64,000 bases of DNA. It comes from Microtetraspora glauca. GTDB lineage: Bacteria > Actinomycetota > Actinomycetes > Streptosporangiales > Streptosporangiaceae. The notes under the pieces are model-generated. The model saw only the letters and a program-made list of their open reading frames with translations, made no database searches and had not been told where the DNA came from. Made by a program: the position numbers and the translations under genes. Of this stretch, positions 24,153 through 32,596 are shown piece after piece. Every line of letters begins with the position of its first letter. Position 1 is the stretch's first letter. The stretch covers positions 248,001 to 312,000 of the forward strand of contig BBYL01000021.1 in NCBI GenBank assembly GCA_001570385.1, read 5' to 3'.

Positions 24153-25178
24153 ATGCGCTGGGACAATCTGCGGCTGGACGACTCGGGCCAGGGCGATCCG
24201 GTCACCCCGTTGTTCGCCCGCGGCGCGGTGACCAGGACGTTCGACACCCCCGAGTTCAGGGGCATCACGTTCTACGAGATCCACGCCCGGTCGATCATCA
24301 ACCGGGTGCCCGGGGCGAGCCACGTTCCGTTCGAGTGGACCATCAACCCCTATCGGGGGTGCAGCCACGCCTGCGTCTACTGCTTCGCGCGGCGCACGCA
24401 CGAATATCTCGATCTGGATTCCGGGCGGGATTTCGACTCGAAGATCGTGGTGAAGGTCAACGCGCCCGATCTCGTCCGCAAGGAGCTGGCCGCGCCGAAA
24501 TGGCGGGGCGCGGCGATCGCGATGGGGACGAACGTCGACTGCTACCAGCGGGCCGAGGGGCGATATGAGCTGATGCCCGGCATCATCGCCGCGCTCAGGG
24601 ATGCCGCGAATCCCTTCTCGATCCTCACCAAGGGTTCGCTGATCCTGCGCGACCTCGACCTGCTGGCCGAGGCCGCCGAGGTCACCGACGTGAGCACCGC
24701 CGTGTCGGTCGGCTTCACCGACAAGGACGTCTGGCGCGCGGTGGAGCCGGGTACGCCCGCCCCGCGCAAGCGGCTGGACGTCTGCGCCACACTCAACCGG
24801 CGCGGCATCCGCTGTGGCGTGCTGATGGCTCCGATCCTCCCCTACCTCACCGACTCCCCGCAGGCGCTGGACGCGACCGTGCGGGAGATCGCGGAAGCGG
24901 GCGCCACGCACATCGCGCCGATCGTGCTGCACCTGCGGCCCGGCGCCCGCGAGTGGTTCCTCGCCTGGCTGTCCCGCGAGCACCCGCGCCTCGTCCCCCG
25001 CTACCTGGAGCTGTACGGCAGGGGCGCCTACGCTCCGAAGGCGTACCAGGAGCGGATCGGCCGCGAGGTGGGCGAGCTGGCCCGGCGCCATGGCGTCGGA
25101 CGGTCGGCGAGCCGTGCGGTGCGCGCCGTCCGGGAACGCCCGCGACCTGCCGCCCCGGAGCAGCTCACCCTCATGTGA
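24153..25178 (+). CDS. Rv2578c-family radical SAM protein
   Basis: 341 residues. The iron-sulfur cluster motif is Cys70-x3-Cys74-x2-Cys77 in YRGCSHACVYCFAR, preceded by the family hallmark FEWTINPYRGC. The family is related to SplB-like radical SAM enzymes and is thought to act in DNA repair or tRNA/protein modification; the reaction is unknown. The C-terminal GRGAYAPKAYQERIGREVGE is also family-typical. The ATG at 24153 lies 6 nt after the -10 element, so the mRNA is probably leaderless. A LexA-type box overlaps the promoter. My recollection is that Rv2578c of M. tuberculosis belongs to the LexA regulon, which agrees. Confidence 0.83.
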   Translation: MRWDNLRLDDSGQGDPVTPLFARGAVTRTFDTPEFRGITFYEIHARSIINRVPGASHVPFEWTINPYRGCSHACVYCFARRTHEYLDLDSGRDFDSKIVVKVNAPDLVRKELAAPKWRGAAIAMGTNVDCYQRAEGRYELMPGIIAALRDAANPFSILTKGSLILRDLDLLAEAAEVTDVSTAVSVGFTDKDVWRAVEPGTPAPRKRLDVCATLNRRGIRCGVLMAPILPYLTDSPQALDATVREIAEAGATHIAPIVLHLRPGAREWFLAWLSREHPRLVPRYLELYGRGAYAPKAYQERIGREVGELARRHGVGRSASRAVRAVRERPRPAAPEQLTLM

Positions 25179-25306
25179 GGCCACCGCCCGCCGCATGCCA
25201 TCATCAGCGTGGATCTCATCCATGATCCCAACCGTCGCCGGAGTACTGGTTTGCCGGCTGACCTGAAGAGCGGCCGGCCTAGAGTGCGGCACAGGGAGGC
25301 GCGGGC

Positions 25307-25957
25307 ATGGACGATCTGGTGCGGGCGCACACGCGGCTCACGGCCGTGCCGTACGTCCCGGAGATCCGGCTGCACCTGGCGCCGGCGGAGGCGCAGGACG
25401 AGGTGTTCGGGCTCTGGGAACGGACCGGCGGGTTGCCGTACTGGGCCTACGCGTGGGCGGGCGGGCAGGCGCTGGCCCGGCACGTGCTCGACCGTCCCGA
25501 GCTGGTCAGAGGCCGGACCGTGCTCGATCTGGCCTCGGGGTCCGGCCTGGTCGCCATCGCCGCCGCCATGGCGGGCGCCGCCCACGTGATCGCCAATGAC
25601 ATCGATCCGCACGCCGTGGCCGCCATCGCACTCAACGCCCGGGCCAACGACACCGCCGTCACGGTCCGCCCGGGCGACATCCTCTCCACGACACCCGGGG
25701 AGGACGTCGTGCTGGTGGGCGACGCCTTCTACGACGCGGCGCTCACCGGGCGCGTCATGCCGTTCCTTCTCCGTACACGATCAGCGGGCGCGGCGGCGGG
25801 GCGGACCGTGCTGGCGGGCGATCCCGAGCGCGCCTGCTCCTACCTGCCGCGCGACCGGTTCACGCCGGCGAGTGTCCACCTGGTTCCCGCAGTGTTGGAG
25901 GACGTTCCATACAAGCGCACGACGGTGTGGAGCCTCCGTGATCGTATTGTGATGTAG
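25307..25957 (+). CDS. Class I SAM-dependent methyltransferase (lysine/nicotinamide methyltransferase-like)
   Basis: 216 residues. The SAM-binding motif I is TVLDLASGSGLVAIAAAMAG, followed by VIANDIDPHAVAAIALNARA (acidic loop). VVLVGDAFYDAAL is the motif IV region. The N-terminal FGLWERTGGLPYWAYAWAGG is typical of METTL/ETFB lysine-methyltransferase relatives (PF10294/PF06325). The ATG has GGGAGG 7 nt upstream. The substrate is not predictable. It lies alone in the same orientation as the radical SAM gene, 128 bp downstream. Confidence 0.78.
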   Translation: MDDLVRAHTRLTAVPYVPEIRLHLAPAEAQDEVFGLWERTGGLPYWAYAWAGGQALARHVLDRPELVRGRTVLDLASGSGLVAIAAAMAGAAHVIANDIDPHAVAAIALNARANDTAVTVRPGDILSTTPGEDVVLVGDAFYDAALTGRVMPFLLRTRSAGAAAGRTVLAGDPERACSYLPRDRFTPASVHLVPAVLEDVPYKRTTVWSLRDRIVM

Positions 25958-26033
25958 TTCACATCAACCTTTCAGGCATGCCTCTTCGTCCTAGGAAATA
26001 GGGATAAGAACCGAAATCGGACGGGGAAGCATT

Positions 26034-27272
26034 TTGTCGTTTACGGGGATTCTGCGGCGTTCGGCGGTCAAAATACGAGAGGCGCGCGATAGTAGCCGCG
26101 CGCGGCACGCCGAGCCACGAAACGTACACGAGGTACGCATTCTCCTGTTGCACGCGAACGGGATGGGCGGAACGATCCGGACGGTGTTCAACCTCGCCGG
26201 ATATCTCGCCCGGGAACACGACGTCGAAATCGTGAGCGTGGTCCGGGAGCGTGAGGAGCCGTTCTTCCCGGTCCCGCCGGGCGTCCGCATCCGCTACCTG
26301 GACGACCGCCTTCCCCGCAGGAAGGGGCTGCTGTCCCGCTTCCCCAGCAGGTTGATCCCCAAGGAGGAGGCGGCCCACCACTGGTTCACGCTGCGTACCG
26401 ATCTCAAGCTCATCCGGTACATCCGCGGGCGGCGGCGCGGCGTCCTCATCGGAACCAGACCCGGCCTGAACCTGATCATGTCCCTGGTCGCGCCTCCGGA
26501 GATCATCACGATCGCTCAGGAGCACGGCAACCTGGGCGGTCACGGCCCTGAGCTGCGCAAGCAGATCACCCGCCGCTACGGCAGGCTCGACGCCGTGGTC
26601 ACCCTGACGCAGTCCGACCTCCAGGCGTACGAGCGGGCACTCAAGACCCGGCCGCGCCTGCTCGCGCAGATGCCCAACGCGGTGACCAGGTTGAAGGGCG
26701 GCCTCTCCCCTCTGACCGCGAAGACCGTCGTCGCCGTCGGCCGTCTCACCTACGGAAAGGGCTACGACCTGCTGATCCGGGCGTGGGCGCATGTGGCGGC
26801 CCGGCATCCCGACTGGACGCTGCGCATCTTCGGCGACGGCCCCCGCCGCGAGAAGCTGCAGGCGGCGATCGACAAGCGGGAGCTGACCGCGAAGGTGCTG
26901 CTCATGGGATCGGTCGACGACGTCGGCAGCGAACTCGCCCAGGCGTCGATGTACGTGCTCAGCTCGCGCCGTGAGGGCATGCCCATGGTCATCCTGGAAG
27001 CGATGAGCAAGGGCCTGCCCGTCGTGAGCTACGACTGCCCGACCGGCCCCGCCGAGCTGATCACCCACGATCACGACGGACTGCTGGTCAAGCCGGAGAA
27101 GATCCACGCGATGGCCGACGCGATCTGCCTGCTCATCGAGGACGAGGAGCGACGCAGAAAGCTCGGCGCCAACGCCGCGGACAAGGCCGCGGGTTACGAC
27201 ATCGACGTCGTGGGAGCACGCTGGGAGGAACTCCTCCACGGCCTGACCGGGGACCCGGGCGGACAGCCCTGA
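26034..27272 (+). CDS. Family 4 glycosyltransferase
   Basis: 412 residues of GT-B fold. The N-terminal domain begins VRILLLHANGMGGTIRTVFN. The C-terminal domain carries VVAVGRLTYGKGYDLLIRAW, LRIFGDGPRREKL, and the nucleotide-sugar EX7E motif region SSRREGMPMVILEAMSKGLP. It transfers a sugar from an activated donor, probably to a wall teichoic acid, polysaccharide or lipid; no acceptor genes are adjacent. The TTG at 26034 has GGGGAAG upstream and gives a basic N-terminal extension of 30 residues. A later start near 26130 is possible. Confidence 0.82.
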   Translation: MSFTGILRRSAVKIREARDSSRARHAEPRNVHEVRILLLHANGMGGTIRTVFNLAGYLAREHDVEIVSVVREREEPFFPVPPGVRIRYLDDRLPRRKGLLSRFPSRLIPKEEAAHHWFTLRTDLKLIRYIRGRRRGVLIGTRPGLNLIMSLVAPPEIITIAQEHGNLGGHGPELRKQITRRYGRLDAVVTLTQSDLQAYERALKTRPRLLAQMPNAVTRLKGGLSPLTAKTVVAVGRLTYGKGYDLLIRAWAHVAARHPDWTLRIFGDGPRREKLQAAIDKRELTAKVLLMGSVDDVGSELAQASMYVLSSRREGMPMVILEAMSKGLPVVSYDCPTGPAELITHDHDGLLVKPEKIHAMADAICLLIEDEERRRKLGANAADKAAGYDIDVVGARWEELLHGLTGDPGGQP

Positions 27273-27335
27273 CGCGCCTCCACCACTGCCACCCGCCGCC
27301 ACCTCCTGACGTGTCCTCCCCCGGGTGCGGCGGGG

Positions 27336-28277
27336 TCAGGTCCCGTCGAGCAGTCGCCGCGCGAGGGCGCGCACCTCGTCCCGCAACTCCTCCGGCCTGA
27401 TCACGGTGAAGCGCCAGCCGAGGCCCGCGAGCAGCTGGGCCATGCCGTCCAGCCGCTCGGCGCGGCCCGTCATGCGCACTCCCCCGTCGACCTCGGTGAG
27501 CGCCGCGACCGTCGGCGGGATGCGGCGCCGCGCCTCCTCGAGACTCGTCGCCAGCACGACCTCCACCTCGTGCCTGTACGGCACGCCCGCGAGGGACTCC
27601 AGCACGTGCGCGACGGGATCGAACCCGCCGGGTGCGGCGAAGTCGTCGTCGGTGACCTCCGCGCCGGACACCCGGTCCACGCGGAAGGTCCGCACCTCCC
27701 CGCTGCGGTGGTCGTGCCCGGTGACGTACCACCGGCCGGAATGGAAGACCAGCCCGTAGGGGTCGAGCGTCCGCTCGCTCTCGCTCCCCTGGTAGGAGCG
27801 GTAGGAGAGCCGCACCCGGCGGAGGCGCCTGGCCGCGTCGGCGAGTGTGAGCAGTGTGGCCGCGGCGGGGCGCGGGGCGTCCGCCGCCCGTGACGTCACG
27901 TCCACCGTCTCCTCGACCGCGCGTACGCGCTCGCGCAACGCCTCGGGCAGTACCCTTTGGATCTTGGCCAGCGCGCTCTCGGTGGCCGCCTCCCCCACCG
28001 ACAGGCCGGTACGGCGGCCCGCGAGCAGGCCGAGGACGACGGCGGCCGCCTCGTCGTCGCCGAACATCAGCGGCGGCAGCTTGTACCCGGGCCGCAGCCG
28101 GTAGCCGCCGTAGCGCCCCCGCTCCGCCTCGACCGGTACGCCCAGGTCGCCGAGCCTTACGGCATAGCGACGCACGGTGCGCTCGTCCACCTCCAGCCGG
28201 GCGGCGAGCTCGGGCCCGGTGATCCCCGGACGCGCCTGCAGCAGTTCGAGGAACGCCAGAACACGATTCGTGGACAT
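27336..28277 (-). CDS. WYL-domain HTH transcriptional regulator
   Basis: 313 residues. The N-terminal winged helix is RVLAFLELLQARPGITGPEL then EVDERTVRRYAVRLGDLGVP (HTH_11). The WYL domain (about 140-220) has LSYRSYQGSESERTLDPYGL and a WYVTGHD core, and a WCX extension ends the protein. Such regulators bind nucleotides or DNA ends or, in simple pairs, control a neighbouring enzyme. It is divergent from the hydrolase at 28320 with only 42 bp between starts and a palindrome in that gap. The ATG at 28277 matches the start of homology; the long upstream frame is rejected. Confidence 0.85.
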   Translation of the reverse strand: MSTNRVLAFLELLQARPGITGPELAARLEVDERTVRRYAVRLGDLGVPVEAERGRYGGYRLRPGYKLPPLMFGDDEAAAVVLGLLAGRRTGLSVGEAATESALAKIQRVLPEALRERVRAVEETVDVTSRAADAPRPAAATLLTLADAARRLRRVRLSYRSYQGSESERTLDPYGLVFHSGRWYVTGHDHRSGEVRTFRVDRVSGAEVTDDDFAAPGGFDPVAHVLESLAGVPYRHEVEVVLATSLEEARRRIPPTVAALTEVDGGVRMTGRAERLDGMAQLLAGLGWRFTVIRPEELRDEVRALARRLLDGT

Positions 28278-28283
28278 ATCAGG

Positions 28284-28313
28284 ACCGATTCTGACCTGAT
28301 TCGGTTCTACTGT
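28284..28313 (+). promoter_or_regulatory. Compact divergent promoter with palindrome
   Basis: ACCGATTC and GATTCGGT (28284-28291 and 28298-28305) form an inverted repeat with one mismatch in the arms. A TACTGT -10 hexamer at 28308-28313 lies 6 nt before the hydrolase ATG. The WYL regulator starts 7 bp to the left, so one bound dimer could block both genes. Confidence 0.55.
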
Positions 28314-28319
28314 CGACCC

Positions 28320-29054
28320 ATGACGACATACGTACTGGTTCCCGGTCTCTGGCTCGGCGCGTGGGTGTGGCAGGGCGTCGCGTCCGCACTGCGCGCGAGC
28401 GGCCACACCGCCTGTCCCGTGACGCTCACCGGCCTGGCCGACCGATCCCATCTGGCCTCGCCGGAGCTCACGCTCGACACCCACATCGACGACATCGCCA
28501 ACCTGATCGCGTACGAGGATCTGCGCGACGTCGTGCTCGTCGGGCACAGCGGCGGCAGCGCGGCGGTGACCGGCGCGGCCGACCGGGTCGCGGACCGGAT
28601 CGGCCGGGTGGTCTACCTGGAGGGCGGACCGGTGCCGGACGGCGTCGCCCCGATCGACATGATGGCGCGCGAGTTCGTCGAGGCCCGCCTCAAGGACGAA
28701 TGGCGCTATCCCTTCCTGTCGTGGGACGACATGGAGGCGTCCGGATCCAGCCTCGACGGTCTTGGACCGGCGGAGTGCGAGCTGATGGCCTCGCGCGCGA
28801 CCGACCACCCGCTGGGCACGATCAGCGGGCCGCTCCGCCTCACCGGCGCGTTCGACGCGCTGCCCAAGACCCTGATCAGCTGCTCATTCCCGCTCGACCA
28901 GGTCAGGGGTCTGATCGCCCAGGGGCACCCCTTCTTCGCGCCGCTGGCGGGACCGGAGTGGGAGCTGCGCGAGCTGCCCACCGGCCACTGGCCGATGCTC
29001 TCCCGCCCCGCCGACACGGCGGCGCTGCTCGCCGAGATCACGCCCGGGACCTGA
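28320..29054 (+). CDS. Alpha/beta-fold hydrolase (esterase type)
   Basis: 244 residues. VLVPGLWLGAWVWQGVASAL is the oxyanion entry, VLVGHSGGSAAV holds the nucleophile serine (GHSGG), and the late ELPTGHWPMLSRP holds the catalytic histidine. It resembles the salicylate/MeSA esterase-like group (Abhydrolase_6). The ATG is 6 nt after a -10 element, suggesting a leaderless mRNA. It is probably controlled by the divergent WYL protein. The substrate is unknown. Confidence 0.8.
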   Translation: MTTYVLVPGLWLGAWVWQGVASALRASGHTACPVTLTGLADRSHLASPELTLDTHIDDIANLIAYEDLRDVVLVGHSGGSAAVTGAADRVADRIGRVVYLEGGPVPDGVAPIDMMAREFVEARLKDEWRYPFLSWDDMEASGSSLDGLGPAECELMASRATDHPLGTISGPLRLTGAFDALPKTLISCSFPLDQVRGLIAQGHPFFAPLAGPEWELRELPTGHWPMLSRPADTAALLAEITPGT

Positions 29055-29166
29055 TCGGCGGGCCCGCCGCGCGGGCGCCGCGCACAGCACAGCAGGACAT
29101 TTGTCCCACGGAACCCGGGATGCTTTTATCTATGGGCGAAAGCCTCGCCTCCGTAGCGTTCTGACC

Positions 29167-30066
29167 ATGGAAAACGCAGTATCCCTGGCGAACGTCACCA
29201 AGACGTTCGGCGCGACCCGGGCCGTGGACGGGCTGACCCTCACCATCCCCCGGGGCCGGACCGTGGCCCTCCTCGGCCCCAACGGCGCGGGCAAGTCCAC
29301 CGCGATCGGCATGCTCCTCGGGCTGTTCCCGCCCGACTCCGGAACGGTCTCCCTCTTCGGCCGCGACCCCGAGCAGGCCGTACGGCACGGCCGGGTGGGC
29401 GCCATGCCGCAGGAGGGCGGGATCATCACGAGGGTCACCGTCCGTGAACTCCTGTCCTTCGTCTCCCGGACCTATCGGGAACCGCTCCCGCTCGACCGGC
29501 TCCTCGCTCTCGCCCAGCTCACCGGGCTGCGCGACCGGCGCGTGGACAGGCTTTCCGGCGGCCAGGCGCAGCGGGTCAGGTTCGCGATGGCCATCGCGGG
29601 CGACCCCGAGCTGATCGTCCTCGACGAGCCGACCGCCGCGCTCGACGTCGAGGCCAGGCGCGAGCTCTGGGCGAGCATGCGCGGCTTCGCCGAGCGGGGC
29701 AGGACGATCCTGTTCTCCACGCACTACCTCGAGGAGGCGGACGAGCAGGCCGACCGGGTGATCGTGATCAACCGGGGCCGGGTGGCGGCGGACGGCACCA
29801 GTGCCGAGATCAAGCGCGAGGTGGCGCTGACCACCGTCAGCGTGACCGTGGGCGGGGAGGCCGCCTGGCTGGGCCGGCTTCCCGGCGTGACCCGCATGGA
29901 GGTCGCCGGCGATCGGGCCCGCCTACACAGCTCCGACCCCGACGCGACCGTCATGGCCCTCGCCCGGGCGGGAGCCGTACGGGACATCGAGGTGACCCCG
30001 GCGGACCTGGAGGACGCCTTCGTCGCCCTCACCGCCACCAGACCGCTCGCGAAGGAGAACGCGTGA
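29167..30066 (+). CDS. ABC transporter ATP-binding protein
   Basis: 299 residues. Walker A GPNGAGKST (about 39-47), signature RLSGGQAQRVRFA, Walker B LIVLDEPTAALDV, and FSTHYLEEADEQAD. It is of the CcmA/NatA type that pairs with ABC-2 permeases. It heads a four-gene operon (ATPase, permease, histidine kinase, response regulator) joined by 4-bp or near-zero overlaps. No ribosome site precedes the ATG; a TAGCGT -10 element lies 7 nt before it, so the transcript is probably leaderless. A GGACA-TT-TGTCC palindrome lies at 29096. Confidence 0.87.
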   Translation: MENAVSLANVTKTFGATRAVDGLTLTIPRGRTVALLGPNGAGKSTAIGMLLGLFPPDSGTVSLFGRDPEQAVRHGRVGAMPQEGGIITRVTVRELLSFVSRTYREPLPLDRLLALAQLTGLRDRRVDRLSGGQAQRVRFAMAIAGDPELIVLDEPTAALDVEARRELWASMRGFAERGRTILFSTHYLEEADEQADRVIVINRGRVAADGTSAEIKREVALTTVSVTVGGEAAWLGRLPGVTRMEVAGDRARLHSSDPDATVMALARAGAVRDIEVTPADLEDAFVALTATRPLAKENA

Positions 30067-30791
30067 TGTGGGGATATATCCGGCTGGAGCTGATCAGGTC
30101 CGTGAGGGACGGCGGCTACATCGTCTTCGGCGTGGTCATGCCCGTCGTGATGTACCTGCTCTTCACCAACCTCGGTCTGGCACAGGGCGACAAGCACGAC
30201 GCGGCGATCTTCACGATGGTCAGCATGGCCGCCTACGGCGCGCTGGGCAGCGCGTTCAACAACGGCAGCGGCATCGCGGAGGACCGCGCGGCGGGCTGGC
30301 TGCGCCAGCTCAGGCTCACCCCGATGACGCCCGCTCAGGTCGTCGCCGGAAAGGTCGCCACCGGCGTGCTGGGCGTCGTCCCGAGCATCGCCGCCGTCCT
30401 GCTCACCGGTGCGCTGGTCAACCACGTCACCCTCACTCCGGGCCAGTGGCTGGAGATCATCGTGCTGCTGTGGGTCGGGACCGTACCCTTCTCCCTGCTC
30501 GGCCTGGGCAACGGATACCGCCTGACCGGGCAGACCGCGGCGATGGCCAACCTCGCCACGATGCTGGGCCTGTCCATCCTCGGCGGCCTGTGGATCCCGG
30601 TCACCGGGTTCCCCGGCTGGCTGCGCGCGATCTCGGAGTGGACGCCGTCCAACAGCTACGCCGCGCTCTCCTGGCACGCCGCGTTCGGCGAGGCGCCCGC
30701 CCTCCGCGAGATCGCGATCCTGGCCGGCTGGCTGGTCGTCTTCGGCCTCTACGCCATGTACGGTTACCGCCGTGCGGGCAAGACAGCCTGA
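30063..30791 (+). CDS. ABC-2 type permease
   Basis: 242 residues with six membrane segments, starting GGYIVFGVVMPVVMYLLFTN and ending LAGWLVVFGLYAMYGYRRAG. The DRAAGWLRQLRLTPMTP loop is the ABC-2 coupling region. It starts with a GTG that overlaps the ATPase stop. With the ATPase it forms an exporter that in related operons is switched on by the linked DesK/DesR-type system in response to membrane or antibiotic stress. Confidence 0.85.
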   Translation: MMWGYIRLELIRSVRDGGYIVFGVVMPVVMYLLFTNLGLAQGDKHDAAIFTMVSMAAYGALGSAFNNGSGIAEDRAAGWLRQLRLTPMTPAQVVAGKVATGVLGVVPSIAAVLLTGALVNHVTLTPGQWLEIIVLLWVGTVPFSLLGLGNGYRLTGQTAAMANLATMLGLSILGGLWIPVTGFPGWLRAISEWTPSNSYAALSWHAAFGEAPALREIAILAGWLVVFGLYAMYGYRRAGKTA

Positions 30792-30801
30792 AGAGCGGCA
30801 G

Positions 30802-31935
30802 ATGGGCGCAAACCCGGCCTCCGACCGAGATACCTGGCTGAACCCGCTCAGCGAGGGGGAGCGCGGCCCGGACGCCAAGGGCATGTACGTATGGGTCCTG
30901 CTCACCACCGGCGGGGTGTGGGACATCGCGCACGGGCGCTCCCATCCGCTCTGGCTCGCCTGGACCGCGGTGGGTCTCACGACCGCGCTGTACATCGTGA
31001 CGATCCGCCTCGCCTTCGCCGACAACCGCCGGGCACGGCGCCTCTGGCTGCCCCTGCTGGCCGTGGTCGTTCTCCCGAGCGCCGCCGCGTTCGGCGACAA
31101 CTGGCTCTACCTCCTGCTCGTCCTGGCGGTCGCGCTCGGTGTGACCGTCAGGAACAGGACGATGCCGTTCCTGCTGTTCGTGCTCTGCGCCTCCGCCGCC
31201 GCGATCGCGTGGTGGCGGGGAGCCGGACTCGCGGCCGTCCTCACCCTGGACTGGGGCATCTTCTGCTCGGGCCTGATCCCCGCGATGATCATCCGCTTGT
31301 GGGAGGCCATCCGCGAGCTCCAGCGCACCCGGCAGGAGCTCGCCGAGGCGGCGGTCACCGAGGAGCGGCTGCGCTTCTCCCGCGACCTGCACGACCTCCT
31401 CGGCCACACCCTGTCGGTCATCGTCGTCAAGGCCGAGGCCGTACGCCGCCTGATCCCCAGGGACACCGAGGCGGCGGCCGGGCAGGCCGCCGACATCGAG
31501 CGGATCGGGCGCGAGGCGCTGACCGAGGTTCGCGCCGCCGTCACCGGCTACCGGGGCCGCGGCCTGGCCGCCGAACTGGACTCCGCGCGTACGGCGCTGG
31601 CCGACGCCGGGATCGCCCTCACGATCCGCACACCGTCCCTGGACCTCCCACCCGAGACGGACGCGCTGCTCGGCTGGGCCGTACGAGAAGGGGTGACGAA
31701 CGTGATCCGGCACAGCGGGGCGACCCGGTGCGAGATCGAACTGGACGAGGGGATGGTGCTGCGCGTCACGGACGACGGCGGCGGCCTCCCCGGCAGGAAC
31801 GACCAGACGCGGCCGCGAGGACAGGGAAACGGCCTCACAGGTCTGCGTGAGCGGGTCCGGGCGGCCGGCGGGCGGCTGTCCACCGACTCCCCGCCCTCCG
31901 GCGGGTTCCGGCTGCAGGTGAGCCTGAACGCATGA
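30802..31935 (+). CDS. DesK-type sensor histidine kinase
   Basis: 377 residues. Four or five membrane helices occupy about 45-165. A short coiled coil leads to the HisKA_3 dimerisation helix with the phospho-acceptor in FSRDLHDLLGHTLSVIV. The HATPase_c domain has REGVTNVIRHSGA (N box) and VTDDGGGLPG (G1) and ends with GNGLTGLRERVRAAGG. The ATG at 30802 is preceded by AAGAGCGG, 10 bp after the permease stop. It senses the membrane or a membrane-active compound and phosphorylates the next gene product. Confidence 0.86.
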   Translation: MGANPASDRDTWLNPLSEGERGPDAKGMYVWVLLTTGGVWDIAHGRSHPLWLAWTAVGLTTALYIVTIRLAFADNRRARRLWLPLLAVVVLPSAAAFGDNWLYLLLVLAVALGVTVRNRTMPFLLFVLCASAAAIAWWRGAGLAAVLTLDWGIFCSGLIPAMIIRLWEAIRELQRTRQELAEAAVTEERLRFSRDLHDLLGHTLSVIVVKAEAVRRLIPRDTEAAAGQAADIERIGREALTEVRAAVTGYRGRGLAAELDSARTALADAGIALTIRTPSLDLPPETDALLGWAVREGVTNVIRHSGATRCEIELDEGMVLRVTDDGGGLPGRNDQTRPRGQGNGLTGLRERVRAAGGRLSTDSPPSGGFRLQVSLNA

Positions 31936-32537
31936 TCAGGGTCCTGCTGGCCGAGGACCAGGGCATGATGCGCGGCGCGCTCGCCCTGCTGCTCGGCCTC
32001 GAAGAAGACATCGAGATCGTCGCCCAGGTGCCGACCGGGGACGGCGTGCTCCCGGCGGCGCTGCGCGAGCGGCCGGACGTCGCGCTCCTGGACATCGAGA
32101 TGCCCGGGAAGAGCGGCCTCGACGCCGCCGCCGAGCTGCGCGAACACCTCCCGGAGTGCCGGGTGCTGATCCTGACGACGTTCGGGCGGCCCGGCTACCT
32201 CCGGCGGGCGATGGAGGCGGGCGCGTACGGCTTCCTCGTGAAGGACGGGCCGGTCGAGGAGTTGGCCGCGGCGATCCGCCGGGTCCTGGGCGGCGAGCGG
32301 GTCATCGACCCCGCGCTCGCGGCGGCGGCGCTCAGCACCGGGCCGAGCCCGCTCACCGACCGGGAGCGTGACGTGCTCGCCGCCGCCGGCGACGGCTCCA
32401 CGATCGCCGACGTCGCCACCCGGTTGCACCTCTCGGAGAGCACCGTGCGCAACTACCTGTCGTCGGCGATCGGCAAGACCGGCACCCGCAACCGGATCGA
32501 GGCGGCGCGCCAGGCCAGGCACAACGGCTGGCTCTGA
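31932..32537 (+). CDS. LuxR/NarL-family response regulator
   Basis: 201 residues. The receiver domain has the acidic pair in LLAEDQGMM, the phospho-acceptor aspartate in VALLDIEMPGKSG and the lysine in GFLVKDGP. The C-terminal LuxR helix-turn-helix is LTDRERDVLAAAGDGSTIAD followed by VATRLHLSESTVRNYLSSAI. The ATG overlaps the kinase stop (ATGA). It most likely activates the ABC operon in which it lies. Confidence 0.88.
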   Translation: MIRVLLAEDQGMMRGALALLLGLEEDIEIVAQVPTGDGVLPAALRERPDVALLDIEMPGKSGLDAAAELREHLPECRVLILTTFGRPGYLRRAMEAGAYGFLVKDGPVEELAAAIRRVLGGERVIDPALAAAALSTGPSPLTDRERDVLAAAGDGSTIADVATRLHLSESTVRNYLSSAIGKTGTRNRIEAARQARHNGWL

Positions 32538-32596
32538 CCCGCGCCGCGCCCACCGCTCCGGCGCCCGGCACAACCTGAGGCGCGTTCTGGCGACGG

